Position numbers and translations under genes: made by a program | In this document: positions 10,246 through 23,700 of the stretch, in pieces | How the letters are laid out: the number at the start of each line of letters is the position of its first letter | Position numbering within the stretch: the stretch's first letter is position 1 | Assembly: GCA_024752435.1 (NCBI GenBank) | Contig: CP103027.1 | Span: 1,426,001 to 1,490,000, forward strand | Reading direction: 5' to 3' | Source of the DNA: Allantophomopsis cytisporea | Lineage: Eukaryota; Ascomycota; Leotiomycetes; Phacidiales; Phacidiaceae | Length of the DNA: 64,000 nucleotides | The notes under the pieces: generated by a model | Databases searched by the model: none | What the model was told of the DNA's origin: nothing | Seen by the model: only the letters and a program-made list of their open reading frames with translations

Positions 10246-13200
10246 TCAGACGCCTTCGCCAGCACAAGTGAAAAGGTTGATGTGATTATCACCACGAGCC
10301 GCGCACGCAAGCATCATGCGGTGAGGATGGAATGCTGTCGCTGCGATAGCAGAGCTGCGGCTCTGGTGAAGGAATGAGGAGTAAGGCTCGATACTGGAGA
10401 GTTGTCTACCGTGGAAGTTGAAGACCTTGACTGTATGGTGTTCGGTGCCGCTATGGAGAGGGAACAAATTAGCACAAAGAATGAATTTCAGGAGATGTCA
10501 CGTGAAATAATAGGGATAGGGGTAAGACTTACACAGCAAAGACTGGCAGATGTTCATGTGTAGAACTTGTTCTGATGAGATCATTGGTAGCATTGATCGT
10601 GCGAAGCGGCTTATCCATGCGAATATCCCATAGCTTGACAGTTCCATTGCGACTCGTGACAGTGAGCTCTCGTTGACCACCACGCTGCATATGAACGCTA
10701 CGAATCCATTGGCGATCAGTATCATCCTTCCATCTCTTGACCATAGCCTCCTGCGGTCTAGCGCGTTGGTCAAAGACACGGACTGCACCGTCACCGAAGC
10801 CGGCCACGAAGATGTTGCCAGTCATTTGATCAGATGTCAGAGAGGTGATGCAGGATCCGGAACGCGCATTGATATCTACAACGCATAGCTCTGGGGCGGC
10901 GGCCCATACGCGGATGGTTTTAACATCACCTGCTACGAGGAGACGCCCTGTAACCTGCTGCCAATCAAATACCATGCCCGAATTGACGGTGCTGGGTACT
11001 AGATGGGTGAGTGCTCGCCATGCTGACGCAAGTTCAATCTTCTTATCGGCATCATAATTGCGGTAGATACGTATCACACCATCTGAAGAACCAGTCATGA
11101 GGAAAGCCTGGTCATCTTCATTAATGAACTTGAGGTCAGAGATCTTGGATCCTTCGGGGTTTCCATTGCTGAATCTGCTCAAACGTTCCTGTCGTCTCCA
11201 GTCCCAGATACACACAGTATCACGGTCATCAGAAACAGCCAAATGGTCTTCGAATTGATGCATAGTCATCTTGGCAGGTTGAGAGCCGTTGTTGATGAAA
11301 CCGGCGGAATGATTCCACTTCGAATTTCCAGCAATTTCCTTCTGTGGCTGGGTCTGAAGGAGAATACCCTCATTTCTGGAACGGCGCCATAATCGAGAAT
11401 TGTAGTCCTCACTTCCAGGTTCCTCTGCCTCTGTAGACTTCATCTGTGGCTCGCGGAAATACTCAATCGACCAATCGAGGAAGGTAGATTTTAGCGGCAG
11501 CTCTGGTGGAACAGACATATCTCTCTTCTTAAAACCACCAGACTTTGGTTCTTTCGCAGCATGATATGCACCTGGGGTTGTCGTGGTATCATTTTGGTCT
11601 GGTGGAGCTGACCAGTCGGTTGGTATGCGTGCTCTTACAGGTAATGATGCTCTTTGTGACTGAGAAGTTGGCGTTCGAGGCCCACTTCGCATGGAGTCAC
11701 CTTGTAAGTCCGAGCTACTTCCTCCAAAAGGTAGGGAGGTGAACAGGTAGCTGGCAGTACGCTTCAGGAGACCCGCATTGTTGTTGGGTGTTGCAGTAGT
11801 TGCGTTCTGTTGCTGGACCGGCGTACTTGGTCGAGAATCATTCGCAGAGTTCTGTACAGCTGCTTTTCGTGCAGACAATCTTGCAATATCATCCACAAGA
11901 GTTTGTGCTGCATTTGCTATTGGAGATTGAAGCATGAGAATATGGATATAATCGACAATGATGGTAGCATTTCGTGCAACCTCAGGGTGAGGATCAACAG
12001 CCATTATAAGGATATGCTTCCACACAGCAGCGAAGATGCTGTTGTGAGAGATGCCGTGTGCTGAAGGTTTGATGGTTCCGTCGGCATCCCTATCGAGTGG
12101 TCCGGCGTAATGAAGACCCATCTTGTGATCATTGCCGTCTTCTTTTGGTGGATGGCGGATGTACTCCTTCTCTTCAGCCAGTTGCTCAAACGCAGCTACT
12201 AGGAACTTGTTCTCGTAGCGCTTGATAAACTTGGAAAGGTAAACCAAAAGCTCTTTGCGAACCATAGCATTTCCATCGTTAGCCATATCAATAACAGTCC
12301 AGGTGATAGATTCCTCAATTCGCGCAACCTCATCAGTAACATCTGTGATGCCCAAGAAAGTAGTCATAGCGTAGAGAACAGCCGCACGAACTTCACAGAC
12401 AACATCCTTAACTAGTGCACATAGCTTCTGATGGGCGTTCTCTCTGATTCCTCTCCACTTGGCTTCTGGAAGGTCATTCCAAAGTTGACTGATACAAAGA
12501 CAGGCCCATTGTCGCAAGAGAGGGTTGTCACCATTGTTGAGATGAATCAAGCAGTTGGTCATAATGTCAGTCTGATTGCAGACGTTTTGACCTTGTCTGT
12601 AGCCATTGCAGAGCATTGCAAGAATGAAAGCACACATAGCTTTGTGCTCATCACCGTTTGTAACTGGCAGACCTTCGGTGGGCTTCAAGATGCCAGAGAA
12701 GTAGTTGTATCCACTATCCTTCAGCAAGTCCTGTTGACAGGATATATCTACTGCTAAGACTCTTGTCCAGATGAACACCATTACTGGTTTTAGCTCCGTC
12801 GCAGCAGATTGAAGTAGTTTTAGAACGTATGGGAAAATCCCAATGCTAAGCGCAAGATTGACAGCCCAAGGACCCATATCCAGGAACTTGCCAAGTAAAA
12901 TCAAAGCCCTTACACGGTGCTGTTGACTGAGTAATACCTGCAGAACAACGGGAAGTTGCTCTGGTGGTTTGTGTGTTACCGCACCTTGTCGAAGGTAGAC
13001 TTCAAAAGCAGTTAATTGCTCGGTGAAGAAGCTGGAATTCACAAACTCGTAATCAGGCCGTATTCCTCGTTCTTTGAGCTCCAGCATCGGTAACTGTGCA
13101 AGTGCCATTTCTACTGCGTGATCCCAACTGGCCCAAAGGTAGTGCTGATGCGTATCTGGGAGTTCGGGATAGGATTGAGGATGACAGCCATACGCGTGCA

Positions 13201-15158
13201 TGATTCTCTGCGCAAGAAGGAAGTTTCGGAAAAGCGCTGCTACCATAAGATCCTGTCGAAAAAACTTGCGGAAAAGGGGTCGTGGGAGGGTGGTCCAAGC
13301 GATTGTGTCCGTAATTGCAGTAAAGATCCAATTGAGCTCTCCAAGTGGTGTTCTTCGCTCTTGTAATCGGCCAGGCAATTTCTTTGCTTGCTCAGGAGTG
13401 ATATTTGATGGTAAAGGATTTTGGAGAGTGAAGAACCAAAGAGCCATTTCTATAGGTGTCGTTAGACAGGAAGTAAAGACGTCTGCTGGCAGTAGAGGAT
13501 TTGTGGGTAGGTTTTCTTTCACACCACAAGCCGCCAGGTGGATATAAGGTCGATAGTTTTGGATCGGAGCATTTGGATCCTTTTTTGCAGCTTCTGCTTC
13601 TTCCTGCTCATGCTTCTCGACGAAACGGTGGAAGTTTGCCAGAATATTTCCAGCGTCTGAACAGTCCCACACAAAGAACGTTGGTGCCTGTAGCCATTGC
13701 TGTAGATCATAGAGCGATACAGGTATGTATTGAGTGTAATTTCGATTGAATACCCAGATCTCACCAGAAGCTGTGGGTTTTGGGACTCCGTGACCGTTGT
13801 AGTGGAAGAGTACCCGTTCGTCCTTTGCATTTCGGCGTAATGAAATACAGAACTTCTTCGTCTCCTCAACCGACGGATCTAGGTACTGCTTATACCGCGT
13901 TCGAATTGCCAGGGTCTCATACTGTGACTGAAGTGACTTTCCAATAGTCTCAAGAGCCTTCTGTACAGGCAGAACAGAGGGGTCCTGCCATGCTTCGAGC
14001 TTCGCACCTGGATTGGTTTTTAGTTGATCTGGTGGTTCAACACCAATATTCAAGCAGATTGCCAGTGCTGCAGAAACTGTCTTAAGACGATCTTTCATAC
14101 GCCAATCTTGCAACTCATATTCAAGAGGCTTTGGATTTCCAGTGGTCTCATGGCGCTTGTCTGTAAAGTACATGAACCAACTCTGTATATCGAAGAGATC
14201 ATTAGCTTTATTCGACACAGGTAATAAAGGGTGTAGAGTAGCTCGGAGAATAAAAGTGTGGCGTAATCTGATTACAGACCAGCACTCCTCAGCAGCACAT
14301 TGCACCGCTTCCAGCTGTTCATCCAGATAACCAGAAGGGTCTGGATGCTCATTGCCCCAATCCTGATCAAATTCGGGCTCTGGCTCGCTGTACACGCTGC
14401 CCTCTGAATCTAGTGGTGAATCGCAAGTTCTCGTCATGTTTGAAGATGATGGTCGCGAAGTTGCATTCAGAGCACACAGCCTTACCCTAAAGAGCTGAAT
14501 GGGGAAATGGCAACCCTAGACCATTGAGGTATGGGAAGGAGCAACCTACATTCGCTAACAACGAGACATATTCCTCGGATGCATAATGATCATCAAAACC
14601 ATGCCGTGAGCCCCAATCCTGTGCTTCTGGTGCAACCTCTCCATCGGTATCATCGCCCCTCGGTCCATAATCGCTCCTCGCCCTCGCTAAGAGTGGCCTT
14701 GGTCGCCTTCTTACTCTTTCTACCTCCGAATCATCCTGAGATGAGTCCCGACCCTGGTCCGTGAACGCAGAATCTGCGCCAGTTGTAGTGGCTGGTCTGG
14801 ATATCGGTGCTGGATTATGTCCATCGTCGCCCGCAGACACAATAGAAGGATTGCTGGACAATGCGCGTGCATGTGAAGGTGGTGCGCCAGAGGCAGATCG
14901 CATATTCACGCCGTTTGTCGATCGCAAAGGACCATTGCTAGTAGTGTTTCTTGTCATTCTGTTGGGTTGTTCACCATTCATCGTCTCGACTCTGGAAGGG
15001 CTTCCATTCTGAGTATATTGTGTGGTTGCGTGCACTGCCACTGCGTGGCTACTGGCTCGAGAGGTTTGCGATGAAGTTTGTCTCGATGATTGCGCTGACT
15101 GTCGGGGATTATATTGCTGTCGATCATCACCGTTCTGTTGTACTGCTACCGCCGTCAT
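10246..15158 (-). CDS. kog1: Raptor / Kog1 (TORC1 scaffold subunit)
   Basis: The exons are 15158-14550, then a long exon ending at 10533, then 10450-10246. The last intron has a GTAAGT donor and TAG acceptor. The N-terminal ~200 residues are Ser/Thr/Gln-rich and probably disordered. Next comes the Raptor conserved region: the FTDKRHETTGNPKP and WRMKDRLKTVSAAL segments, then the caspase-like fold with LFHYNGHGVPKPT and the paired FVWDCSDAG. HEAT-type helical repeats follow, then a Ser/Pro-rich linker, and C-terminal WD40 repeats (for example DDRDTVCIWDWRR and GTVKLWDIRMDK). Raptor presents substrates to TOR kinase at the vacuole membrane. The start of exon 2 is uncertain: acceptor 14183 gives 1487 residues and fits the family, while acceptor 14495 gives 1591 and adds 104 in-frame codons. 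Both keep frame. Confidence 0.93.
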
Positions 15159-18100
15159 GCTGCTTCACCATAGAGAAAGCGCACTTCTCCAGGCATTTGT
15201 CCGCACACGTCAATCTATGGGTGTCACCGTCTCTCGACTATGTTGAACAAGTCGAAATGTATGTCGGAGCTCTCTTGAGATCTGGAAATATAAAGTAGGA
15301 TGGTGATGTCGTAGAAGGCAAACAGATGGTAACCGAAAGATGCGGTGGAGGAGAGCCTGATTCGAAGTGAGCAGAACTCAAGGCTGCAGTACAATGCTTC
15401 TCAACTCGACTTTTCCGGCAGTGCCTTGACCAGAGCAAATACTCCAATGACGGTGAATGACTCTTGACTTTTGCACTGAACAGAAAGGATATCTGCCTGC
15501 TCAGCTGGCTGACAAGTCAGAGGTCACGCACACTGCAGACAGTATGCAAGCCATACAAAGTCCAGCTCCATCTCGGGACTGGACTAGGGTAGAATATGCG
15601 GCCGCATGCCCAGCACACACCTGCGGCTCTCACTCTTCTTATGCCGCAAGGCCAAAGCAAATCATGGAGGTGTAATAGATGAGCCTTGACTACCGCGTAC
15701 AGATTTGAAGATTGGACAGAAATGGAAGAGAGGAAGAAATCGTATATTAGGCGAAGGCTGCCTTTTTTTTCTATAAACAAGTCTTCGTATTGGAAAAGCA
15801 AGTCTCTTGATATGCCATGTATTCAGCCGCTCAGCCGCCAGATGCTTCCTGGCAGGTATTGGATTCTCGCCGGCAAATCGGTGGTCAAGCATCTTACTTT
15901 GAGCTATCAGATTTCGAGGTCTGGGGAAAAGCCAAGACTTCACCCAGAAGTACATACATCATCTCCGTAGCCTTGCAGGAGATGTCAATTAGACGGACAT
16001 GACATGATGATGATGGAAGAATCGAAACATCTAAATCCAAGGCATCAACGATGGCATCCATACAGCTTGGGACGGAGCACAATGGATATGAAATATATAT
16101 GAAAGTCAATGCTCTTCACACCGCAGCCGCATTAAACACAAGCCAAATTCGTGGGGATGACCCACCCCTGATATTCTGGAATGGTACGTAGATCATAAAT
16201 CCCTAGCGGAACCTTTCTGGGCGACACTTTGGTGTGCCTCTCCGTCGAGTCTCGTCCAAGTCCGCAAAAGTATGCAGTCCACAGTACAACAATCCTCAAT
16301 CGCCACAATGACCTTCAAGCAGCTGAGGGCGAATGGGGTACAGTCCAGCACTACACCACAGCATTGCCATCCCACCTTCCATCCGCCACAGCAAAAGTAT
16401 CAGATGAGGCTGGCTCCACCAACCTCGTAGATCTCTTGTCACGGTCTAGGCGCTTCCAGCGAAACTGCATCGTTGAGACTCCGACCTCCATCTTCAGACA
16501 GCCAATTGCATCGACGCTGCAGCAGGGTAAGGATGCGTACAAGCAAATCATCCTTCGTCTTCCGCGCTCATCACAGTGCCATACCGCCTACGCGGTGATC
16601 CTTCGTTCATCACTGTGATCGCTTGAGCACGATGTATATGTGCGTAGTCTCATACTCCAATCAAAAGGGTCGTCAGAAGTCACGAATGCAGGTTGTATAT
16701 GTGCGTTGTGCGCAGTAGACGTCTATCTCAAGTATCGTATCGGTACATAGATAAGTACTACGTAGGTGCATGTACTATGTACTGTGGAGTACATGGCTTT
16801 GTAGAAAATGCGGTACGAAGTACGAGCCCCTTCAAAACAACTTCGTTGCATTTCAATCACAGCAGGTTGGCAGTCCATATTACTAAAATATTAAGTCAGT
16901 CTTTTGAAGTGCGGAGTATGTGGAGTGAGCGAAGACAATGACAAAAGTGTACATAAACGGCCGACATGACCCCAGACTCCCTACATGAGGAGTACAGATG
17001 GTGCGAAGTGAGGCAAACCGGTACCTCATTTCTACATTTGGAGATTCAAAACGACTGAAGTACCTCCGTCCAGCATCAGGACAAACAAGCCCTTCAAAAT
17101 AGCATTGCATGCATCTAATTCATCTTCACATCACAAGTAATCCAACCGACCAAACAAACAACCCCATTCATAATTCCTTACATTTTCAAGTCCGTCGTTC
17201 AAATCACCCACCATCAACCCCTATAACCAAAAAAAAAAAACCCCCCCATCCCGCAAATACGATACAAGTCGCAAGTTAAACCCCCATCCCCAACTCGTAA
17301 CGACTAACGGCCCTTCTCGCAGTAAAGTTCATCTAGAAAGCGAAATCCAAGCTTCCGTAGCGAATAGCAAGACATCTCCGTTGGGAGAAAGACTTCCAAT
17401 TCAAGACACCCGCTCCATACCTTTTTTATTTTTCAGGGCCCCAGGCGCGTTTGATTGCGCTTGCAGATAGATGAGGATGGTTTGAAGGGCTTCATTCCCT
17501 TGAACTCATGTACTGCGTACTTGCTTGCTCCCGAAGCCGATCCCTCGCGACCAACGGTCTGTGTTCGTCCCTTACCTCGTGGTGAGGGCCGTCTGTGCCT
17601 CCGTCCCGTATTGGATTGTGTATGTTATGAATGGATGGCCTGCTCCTTCATCCTTCCGTTGCACAATGCATGTACGCTGTAAGTATCTCTGTGGCTGCTT
17701 ATTTAAGGTATTTGAATTGTGGGTGGTGCATAATCATTCTCTTACATGCTATCTCTTTGATTTTCATTTGATTTACTCTACGACTTTGCCGAGGGCCTTT
17801 CGTCGTATCTTCTCTTTGATTTGTACAGTCGAGTGACAGTGACAGTGCTACCTTTCATACTTGGCGATTTTGTCTCGCCAATTCCGTTCCACCTTCTTTG
17901 CCCCGTTGATACTATCGGTGTTGGCGACTCGGCTCTGCGGTATGCGTGGGCTATATTTGTGGAGTGGAGGTGGTGCGAAGTGGAAGGATCTCGAGGGTGA
18001 TGAAGCTGTGGGGCGGCCATCCACTTTGACGTGTGTTGAATTGGCTATCTATCGTACTGCAGAGGAGACTTGAATCGGCTGGCTGGAGAGTTGGGATGAA

Positions 18101-18778
18101 GTTTGGATACGAGATTAGATTGCTGTATACATTGATCGCTTGTACATTCCGCTATGAGTGATTGATTGTAGTGGTTTGTATTTGTGCGTACTAACTTTTA
18201 TGTATTGTACAGGTAGATGTATATTCTACTCATATAGTTTATTCATACTTCTGTTTGTTCGTGCTACCTACCGTCCGACTAATCGAGAACAAGTACGTCC
18301 GTCCGTCCTCAGTCGAGTTCGCACAGTGCACACCATATCAGCCATCTAACGTTTCATCTTTCAAGATCGACCTACCCTCTACGCCCGTCTTCTGGCTATG
18401 CTCTACTCTGCCTATCTTTGATCCATTCCCTTACGTATTGACGTAGCATTGCTCTACTCTCTTCTCACATATCTAAGTCTCTTGTTTCATGTCGACTACC
18501 AGTTTGCCTGCGACGAGGTCCATAAGGGGTCCGCGCACACATTGGGGGAGAGGGAGGAAACCTGTTGTGTCCGTGTGGATGGGAGCGGAACGGCGGAGGG
18601 AATGTGCTCCGATATTGTGGGTTTCTTCTTCTTTGTTTGACATGATGATCGGCTTGACCTTGGCTGATATCCGCTCAGATCGTGTGCTGAGTTGTGAGCG
18701 TTGCTATGTATCGGGGCTTGTTTTTCGAGGGAAGGGGTATGTGCTATGTTTATTATTGTGGTTTTGGTTGAGGGTGAA

Positions 18779-18826
18779 TTTGGTGGTGGTGGTGGTGGTG
18801 GTGGTGGTGATGGTGGTGATGGTGGT
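18779..18826. repeat. (GGT)n microsatellite
   Basis: A near-perfect run of GGT triplets with two GAT interruptions lies within the long intergenic interval. Read as protein it gives only poly-Val or poly-Gly, so it is not treated as coding. Confidence 0.9.
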
Positions 18827-20021
18827 ATTATTTGTTTTGTCTGATTGAATATTATCCTCGGTTGAGGCGTTGATGATTCGACAATAGCTGTGCTATTCTA
18901 AGGGTCATGTCCAGGATAGGGTGCATAGTATAAAGGCAATTTGCAGCGTAGAGAGGGGGAGGAAGGGGGGAAACATGCATAAGGTCATGTAGGCATATAT
19001 ACACATGGTGTACATACAATCCAAGATCTGGCCGAATCAGGACATTTATATTATTTTGATGAATATTGAATATGGCGTATTGAAATCCACTTCATAAATC
19101 AAGGGCCGCCGCGCTGTATGTAGATGTAACTATCATCAAATCCAATGATACAGGATGTCTTTGCGCACGAGTACAGTCGCAGAATCAGAAGAATGCCGTA
19201 ATACCTGATGATGTTTCAGAATCTTCTCTGCGATCTTTGACAGGTGGTGATAGGTGGTAGGTGATCATGGATGTAAGCCATCATCTCTCCTTTACAATAC
19301 AACAATCCCTGGGTGCACGAGCCTTGGCTGCAAAATGAGGGTTGTGGGTGTGGGTGTGAGCACAGATAGAATAAGGGGTGATGGCAGTAGTCCGACCTAG
19401 GGAGTGATATATAAAGTCTGAGAGCAGTTATTGGGTGTTATGTGTAGACAATTATATAAGATAGAGCAAAGAATAAAGACTGTAGTAGTATATTTCTGAT
19501 TATTCATGATGATTTACCGCTATCTTGGCTTGGTAATTATAAAAGGCAGCAGAAGAATAAATGGCCCGTAGCAGAAGACTGGAAGAATAGGTACATACAT
19601 TACATGCTCGCAAATTAAGATACATGCAACACTCTATATTCTTCTACGTTGAAAACGTATGTAACTGTCACTACCTCCACTACCATTGAATAGATTCCCT
19701 ACTATAGGTACACAGATGAATCTAAATCTACTCCCACAGTAGCTAGAGTCACCCGCTCTCCAGCCACTACCTCACCCGCCATTTGCTCTGAGTACCACAC
19801 TATCTGCACTGTTGTACTGTATCCTACTGTACCTGGTCCGACCTTATTTCCTCCCGACTAAACCTGGACCAAAGAAACAAACAAAATCAAGAAGTAGCCT
19901 CTACGCAGCCTCTACTCCGTACGGTACGTACTCCACCTGTCCAGACTGAGCTTTAGGCGCACGAGTTGTGGTACATGCTACCTAAACAGACGAAAAGACG
20001 GAGGAGAGTAAGGTACCTAGT

Positions 20022-20095
20022 GTGAGTGAATGAGTGAGTGAGTGAGTGAGAGAGTGACTGAACTGAGAGACTGAGTGGGTGAGTGAGTGAATGGA
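20022..20095. repeat. (GTGA)n imperfect microsatellite
   Basis: Imperfect GAGT/GTGA tetramers, about 75 bases, lie roughly 650 bases upstream of the kelch-protein start. Confidence 0.85.
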
Positions 20096-20118
20096 TGTGT
20101 GAGGTACAACAGACCAAT

Positions 20119-20177
20119 CCACCACCACCACCACTACTAAGTACTACCACCACCACCACCACCACCACCACCACCCA
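20119..20177. repeat. (ACC)n microsatellite
   Basis: ACC triplets are broken once by ACTACTAAGTACT. The tract sits in the presumed promoter or 5' UTR of the kelch gene. Confidence 0.9.
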
Positions 20178-20315
20178 GACCAAAGCAACCTAAGTCGAAC
20201 AGCATACAACAACAATTTCAAAAAACATCTCCTCCATAATCCTCCCTCATACATCAACACTTTCACCTAGAATTTATTCCTCCCCCCCACACAACACGAG
20301 AGACAGTGAGTGAGT

Positions 20316-20338
20316 GAGAGAGAGAGAGAGAGAGAGAG
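20316..20338. repeat. (GA)n microsatellite
   Basis: A short GA run is flanked by GTGA units, about 390 bases upstream of the kelch gene start. Confidence 0.9.
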
Positions 20339-20723
20339 TGAGGGTAAAGACATAATATCGACGACCTTCCCATCTCGATATTACAGCGTGTAGCTTCATC
20401 CCTTACTGACGCTCACGCTCATACGCTCCTTCGACGACGCATATTCCAAATTAAGCTCGAACCGACCTCCGTACAATTCCATCCGCTGCATTGCACCCTG
20501 AAATTCACCCAGCCATCGCGAAAAGCAGCTACCCTCACAGTCACCATCGACTCAAGACTCAATTTCCTGAGCAGCCAGAAACTACGCGCATCCTCAGTCG
20601 ACGCAACCTACAATAATTGCAAAGGGCTATCATACTCACTGCGACATCAACGCTCCCTCAAAATTCCCGGTCGCATTGGCATAGAACAGAAGCCTGTCCG
20701 CCTCGGCGCGGCAACAGCATAAC

Positions 20724-23700
20724 ATGGCGTTCTTGTTCAAATCAAAGAAGAGCCAGGGCGCTCAGGGTCCAGCAGCAAAGGCAGAGACGCCTGTGAATGG
20801 AACTGCTGGCTCGCTGTCGTCGCTGCAGAATGCCAACGGAAAGGGCGCATCGAATGACAAGACGGGCAACCCACAGTCCTCGACTCCTCAGAGCAGCGTC
20901 AACAATTCAGTGAACTCCCTGGCTAATACCAACTCCAATAATACTCCCAGCCCAGAACAGACGGTACGAAGAACGAATACCGGCGATGTTTCTACATCAG
21001 GGCCAACATCAGGGCCAACATCAGGACCAACGTCAGGACCACCATCGGGACCAGCGTCAGGACCAACGTCAGGACCAACCTCGGATCTTGCTGTAAGTTT
21101 TTTTTTTTTTTTTAATGCTCCGGTGTCCGTGGCTAGATATGAGGGGATCTGGGCCTGTTGTATATATTTTAATTGAATGCTCACCTCCTCTCAGTTGCGC
21201 AGTGCGCCTACCGCGCCTTCTCCGGCCATGAACACGAGTACAAACGCCTCATTATATCCATGGTCTCAGCGAAGATTAATGTACACCTCGTCGCTTCCCA
21301 GTCCATTCCCTCGATATGGTGCCGCAGTGAACTCTGTGGCCTCGAAAGAGGGTGATATCTATCTCATGGGTGGCTTGATCAACAGTTCGACAGTCAAGGG
21401 AGATCTCTGGATGGTTGAAGCTGGCAGCGCCAACATGAACTGTTATCCAATAGCACCTACACAAGAAGGTCCTGGCCCACGTGTTGGTCATGCAAGTTTA
21501 TTGGTCGGCAATGCATTTATTGTCTATGGTGGAGATACCAAGATGGAGGAGGGTGATGAGTTGGATGAGACCCTCTACCTCCTTAATACATGTGAGTTTT
21601 TTATTCTATGGATTTCACGATATGTGGCTAACATTTATTAGCCACCCGACAATGGTCCCGAGCTGTTCCTGCCGGTCCTCGCCCTGCTGGAAGATATGGA
21701 CACTCCTTGAACATCCTCGGTTCAAAGATCTACGTATTTGGTGGTCAGGTTGAGGGTTACTTCATGAACGACCTCGTTGCTTTCGATCTTAATCAGTTAC
21801 AATTGACGACCAATCGATGGGAGATGCTCATCCAGAACAGCGACAATGGCGGACCTGCTCCAGGTCAGGTTCCACCAGCCAGAACCAACCATTCGGTTGT
21901 TACATACAATGAGAGATTATATCTGTAAGAAATCTACCACCTTTGGGGTTTTACGTGCTAAAAAAACATAGATTTGGTGGTACCAATGGCTTCCAATGGT
22001 TTAACGATGTCTGGTGCTATGAGCCGATACCCAATACTTGGCATCAATTGGATTGTATAGGTTATATCCCAGCTCCGCGCGAAGGCCACGCAGCTGCTCT
22101 TGTCGACGACGTCATGTACATATTTGGAGGTAGAACGGAGGAGGGAACGGATCTTGGAGACTTAGCAGCCTTCAGAATCACTTCTCGTCGTTGGTATACT
22201 TTCCAGAATATGGGTCCTTCGCCATCACCACGTTCGGGTCATAGTATGACAGCACACGGGAAGCAAATCGTCGTTCTTGCTGGAGAACCAAGCTCGGCTA
22301 CACGCGAAGCCCAGGACCTTGCCATTGCATATTTCTTAGATACTTCGAAGATTCGATACCCGAATGACGCGCAAATTCAACAAACCCCATCTGGCGAACG
22401 AGTTCAAGGTATGAGGAGACCGAGTGCAGGAGAGAAGAGTGGAATGGGCGCGAATCGTGGATTAAATTCAAGAGAAGGGCCGTCTGGCATTCCAGAGCCG
22501 AAACGCCTTGCAGGAGGGCGGGAAAGCATGATGAGCCCACCCAATGGTTATCGGGGTAATTCGGCGCCCGGTGTCAATGGCAATGATGCAAATGGTGTTG
22601 CTCCCGGTTCTGCACAGGCACCCGGTACAGGCACAAAACTTCCTCGTGCTTCCATTGCTCAAGCTCCACCTGGACCTCCACCACAACAACAACTCCCTGC
22701 CCCACGGGTCAATGGTGCTGCTCAAACACCCGCGACTCAAAAGCCGAAGCCTGCTGTGAAAACATCAGTCGATAACACTACCAGAAGTGCTTCACGAAAT
22801 GCCAATACGGAGTCATCAGCAGCTACCGCCCGGGAGCGAGCCCTGTCACCACAACCGTCAGAAAGTCCAGTCGCCAACGGCCGCCGCACACCGAACGGAA
22901 CGACGACATCGACGAGACCCACGACTAGAAAAACTTCCGACGAAACTTCTTCGATAGGAGGCTCGTTACGTTCAGCAAAAACTCGTCAGAACCGAGGACA
23001 AAATTCTTTGGACAGTATTACCGAATCGGCATTGAAGACTGCTACCACAGGATCTCCTTCTGTATCACGACAGGCTAGCAACGCTGTTCGCAACAGCTCC
23101 CAGGGTTCTGTACCAAATGAGGCTGTTGCCAAGGAACTTGAAGCTGAGAAGAACAAGAATGCTTGGTTGATTCAAGAGCTGGAACTCGCACGAAAATCCG
23201 GATATATGCCAAGTCCTGCCAGTAGTCCAATGATTGATCAACGTGCGCCAGAAACTTTTGGTGAACAAGATCGCCCATTGGTCGAGGCTCTCCTGGCCAT
23301 GAAGGCTGAGCTGGCTAACGTTCAGGGGTCGATCGATAAGCAGGCTGTTATCGCTGCGAAGCAGATTGCTGAGGTGGAGAAGCAACGTGATGCTGCTGTG
23401 AGCGAGGCCGTTTATGCTAAGGCTAAGCTTGCTGCTCATGGAGGTGGTAACAGCCAAAGTGCTACTCCTCAGCCGGATCAGGATGTTCGTGATATCAGTG
23501 ATATGTCATCAGACAGATCAACAGATATCGGTAGACGTTTAGCATCCGCGCTTGCACTTCAGAAGGAATTGAAGAACAAGGGGGATCTTCTGGTGGCGGA
23601 GCTTGAAGCTGAGAAGCAAAGTCGTCAGTTGGCGGAAGACACAGCAAATGGTGCACAACAACGTATCACCGAGCTTGAAGCCTACAAGCAAACTAACTCC

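Larger units (their letters stand above)
15159..20723. other. 5.6-kb gene-free interval between divergent Raptor and kelch genes
   Basis: No frame here has a coding look, and no chain of short exons could be assembled. The interval must hold both promoters and probably long 5' UTRs. It contains several GTAC/TACGTA palindromes (around 16750-16815 and 19918-19932), an A/C homopolymer junction near 17230-17248, a GGT tract, a GTGA tract, an ACC tract and a GA tract (listed separately). The last ~500 bases before 20724 are C/T/A-rich, like a fungal 5' UTR. Confidence 0.5.

Noticed and set aside
18489..18848. 119-codon frame ending in poly-Val
   Set aside because: The end is only the GGT microsatellite in translation; the rest has no coding signal.
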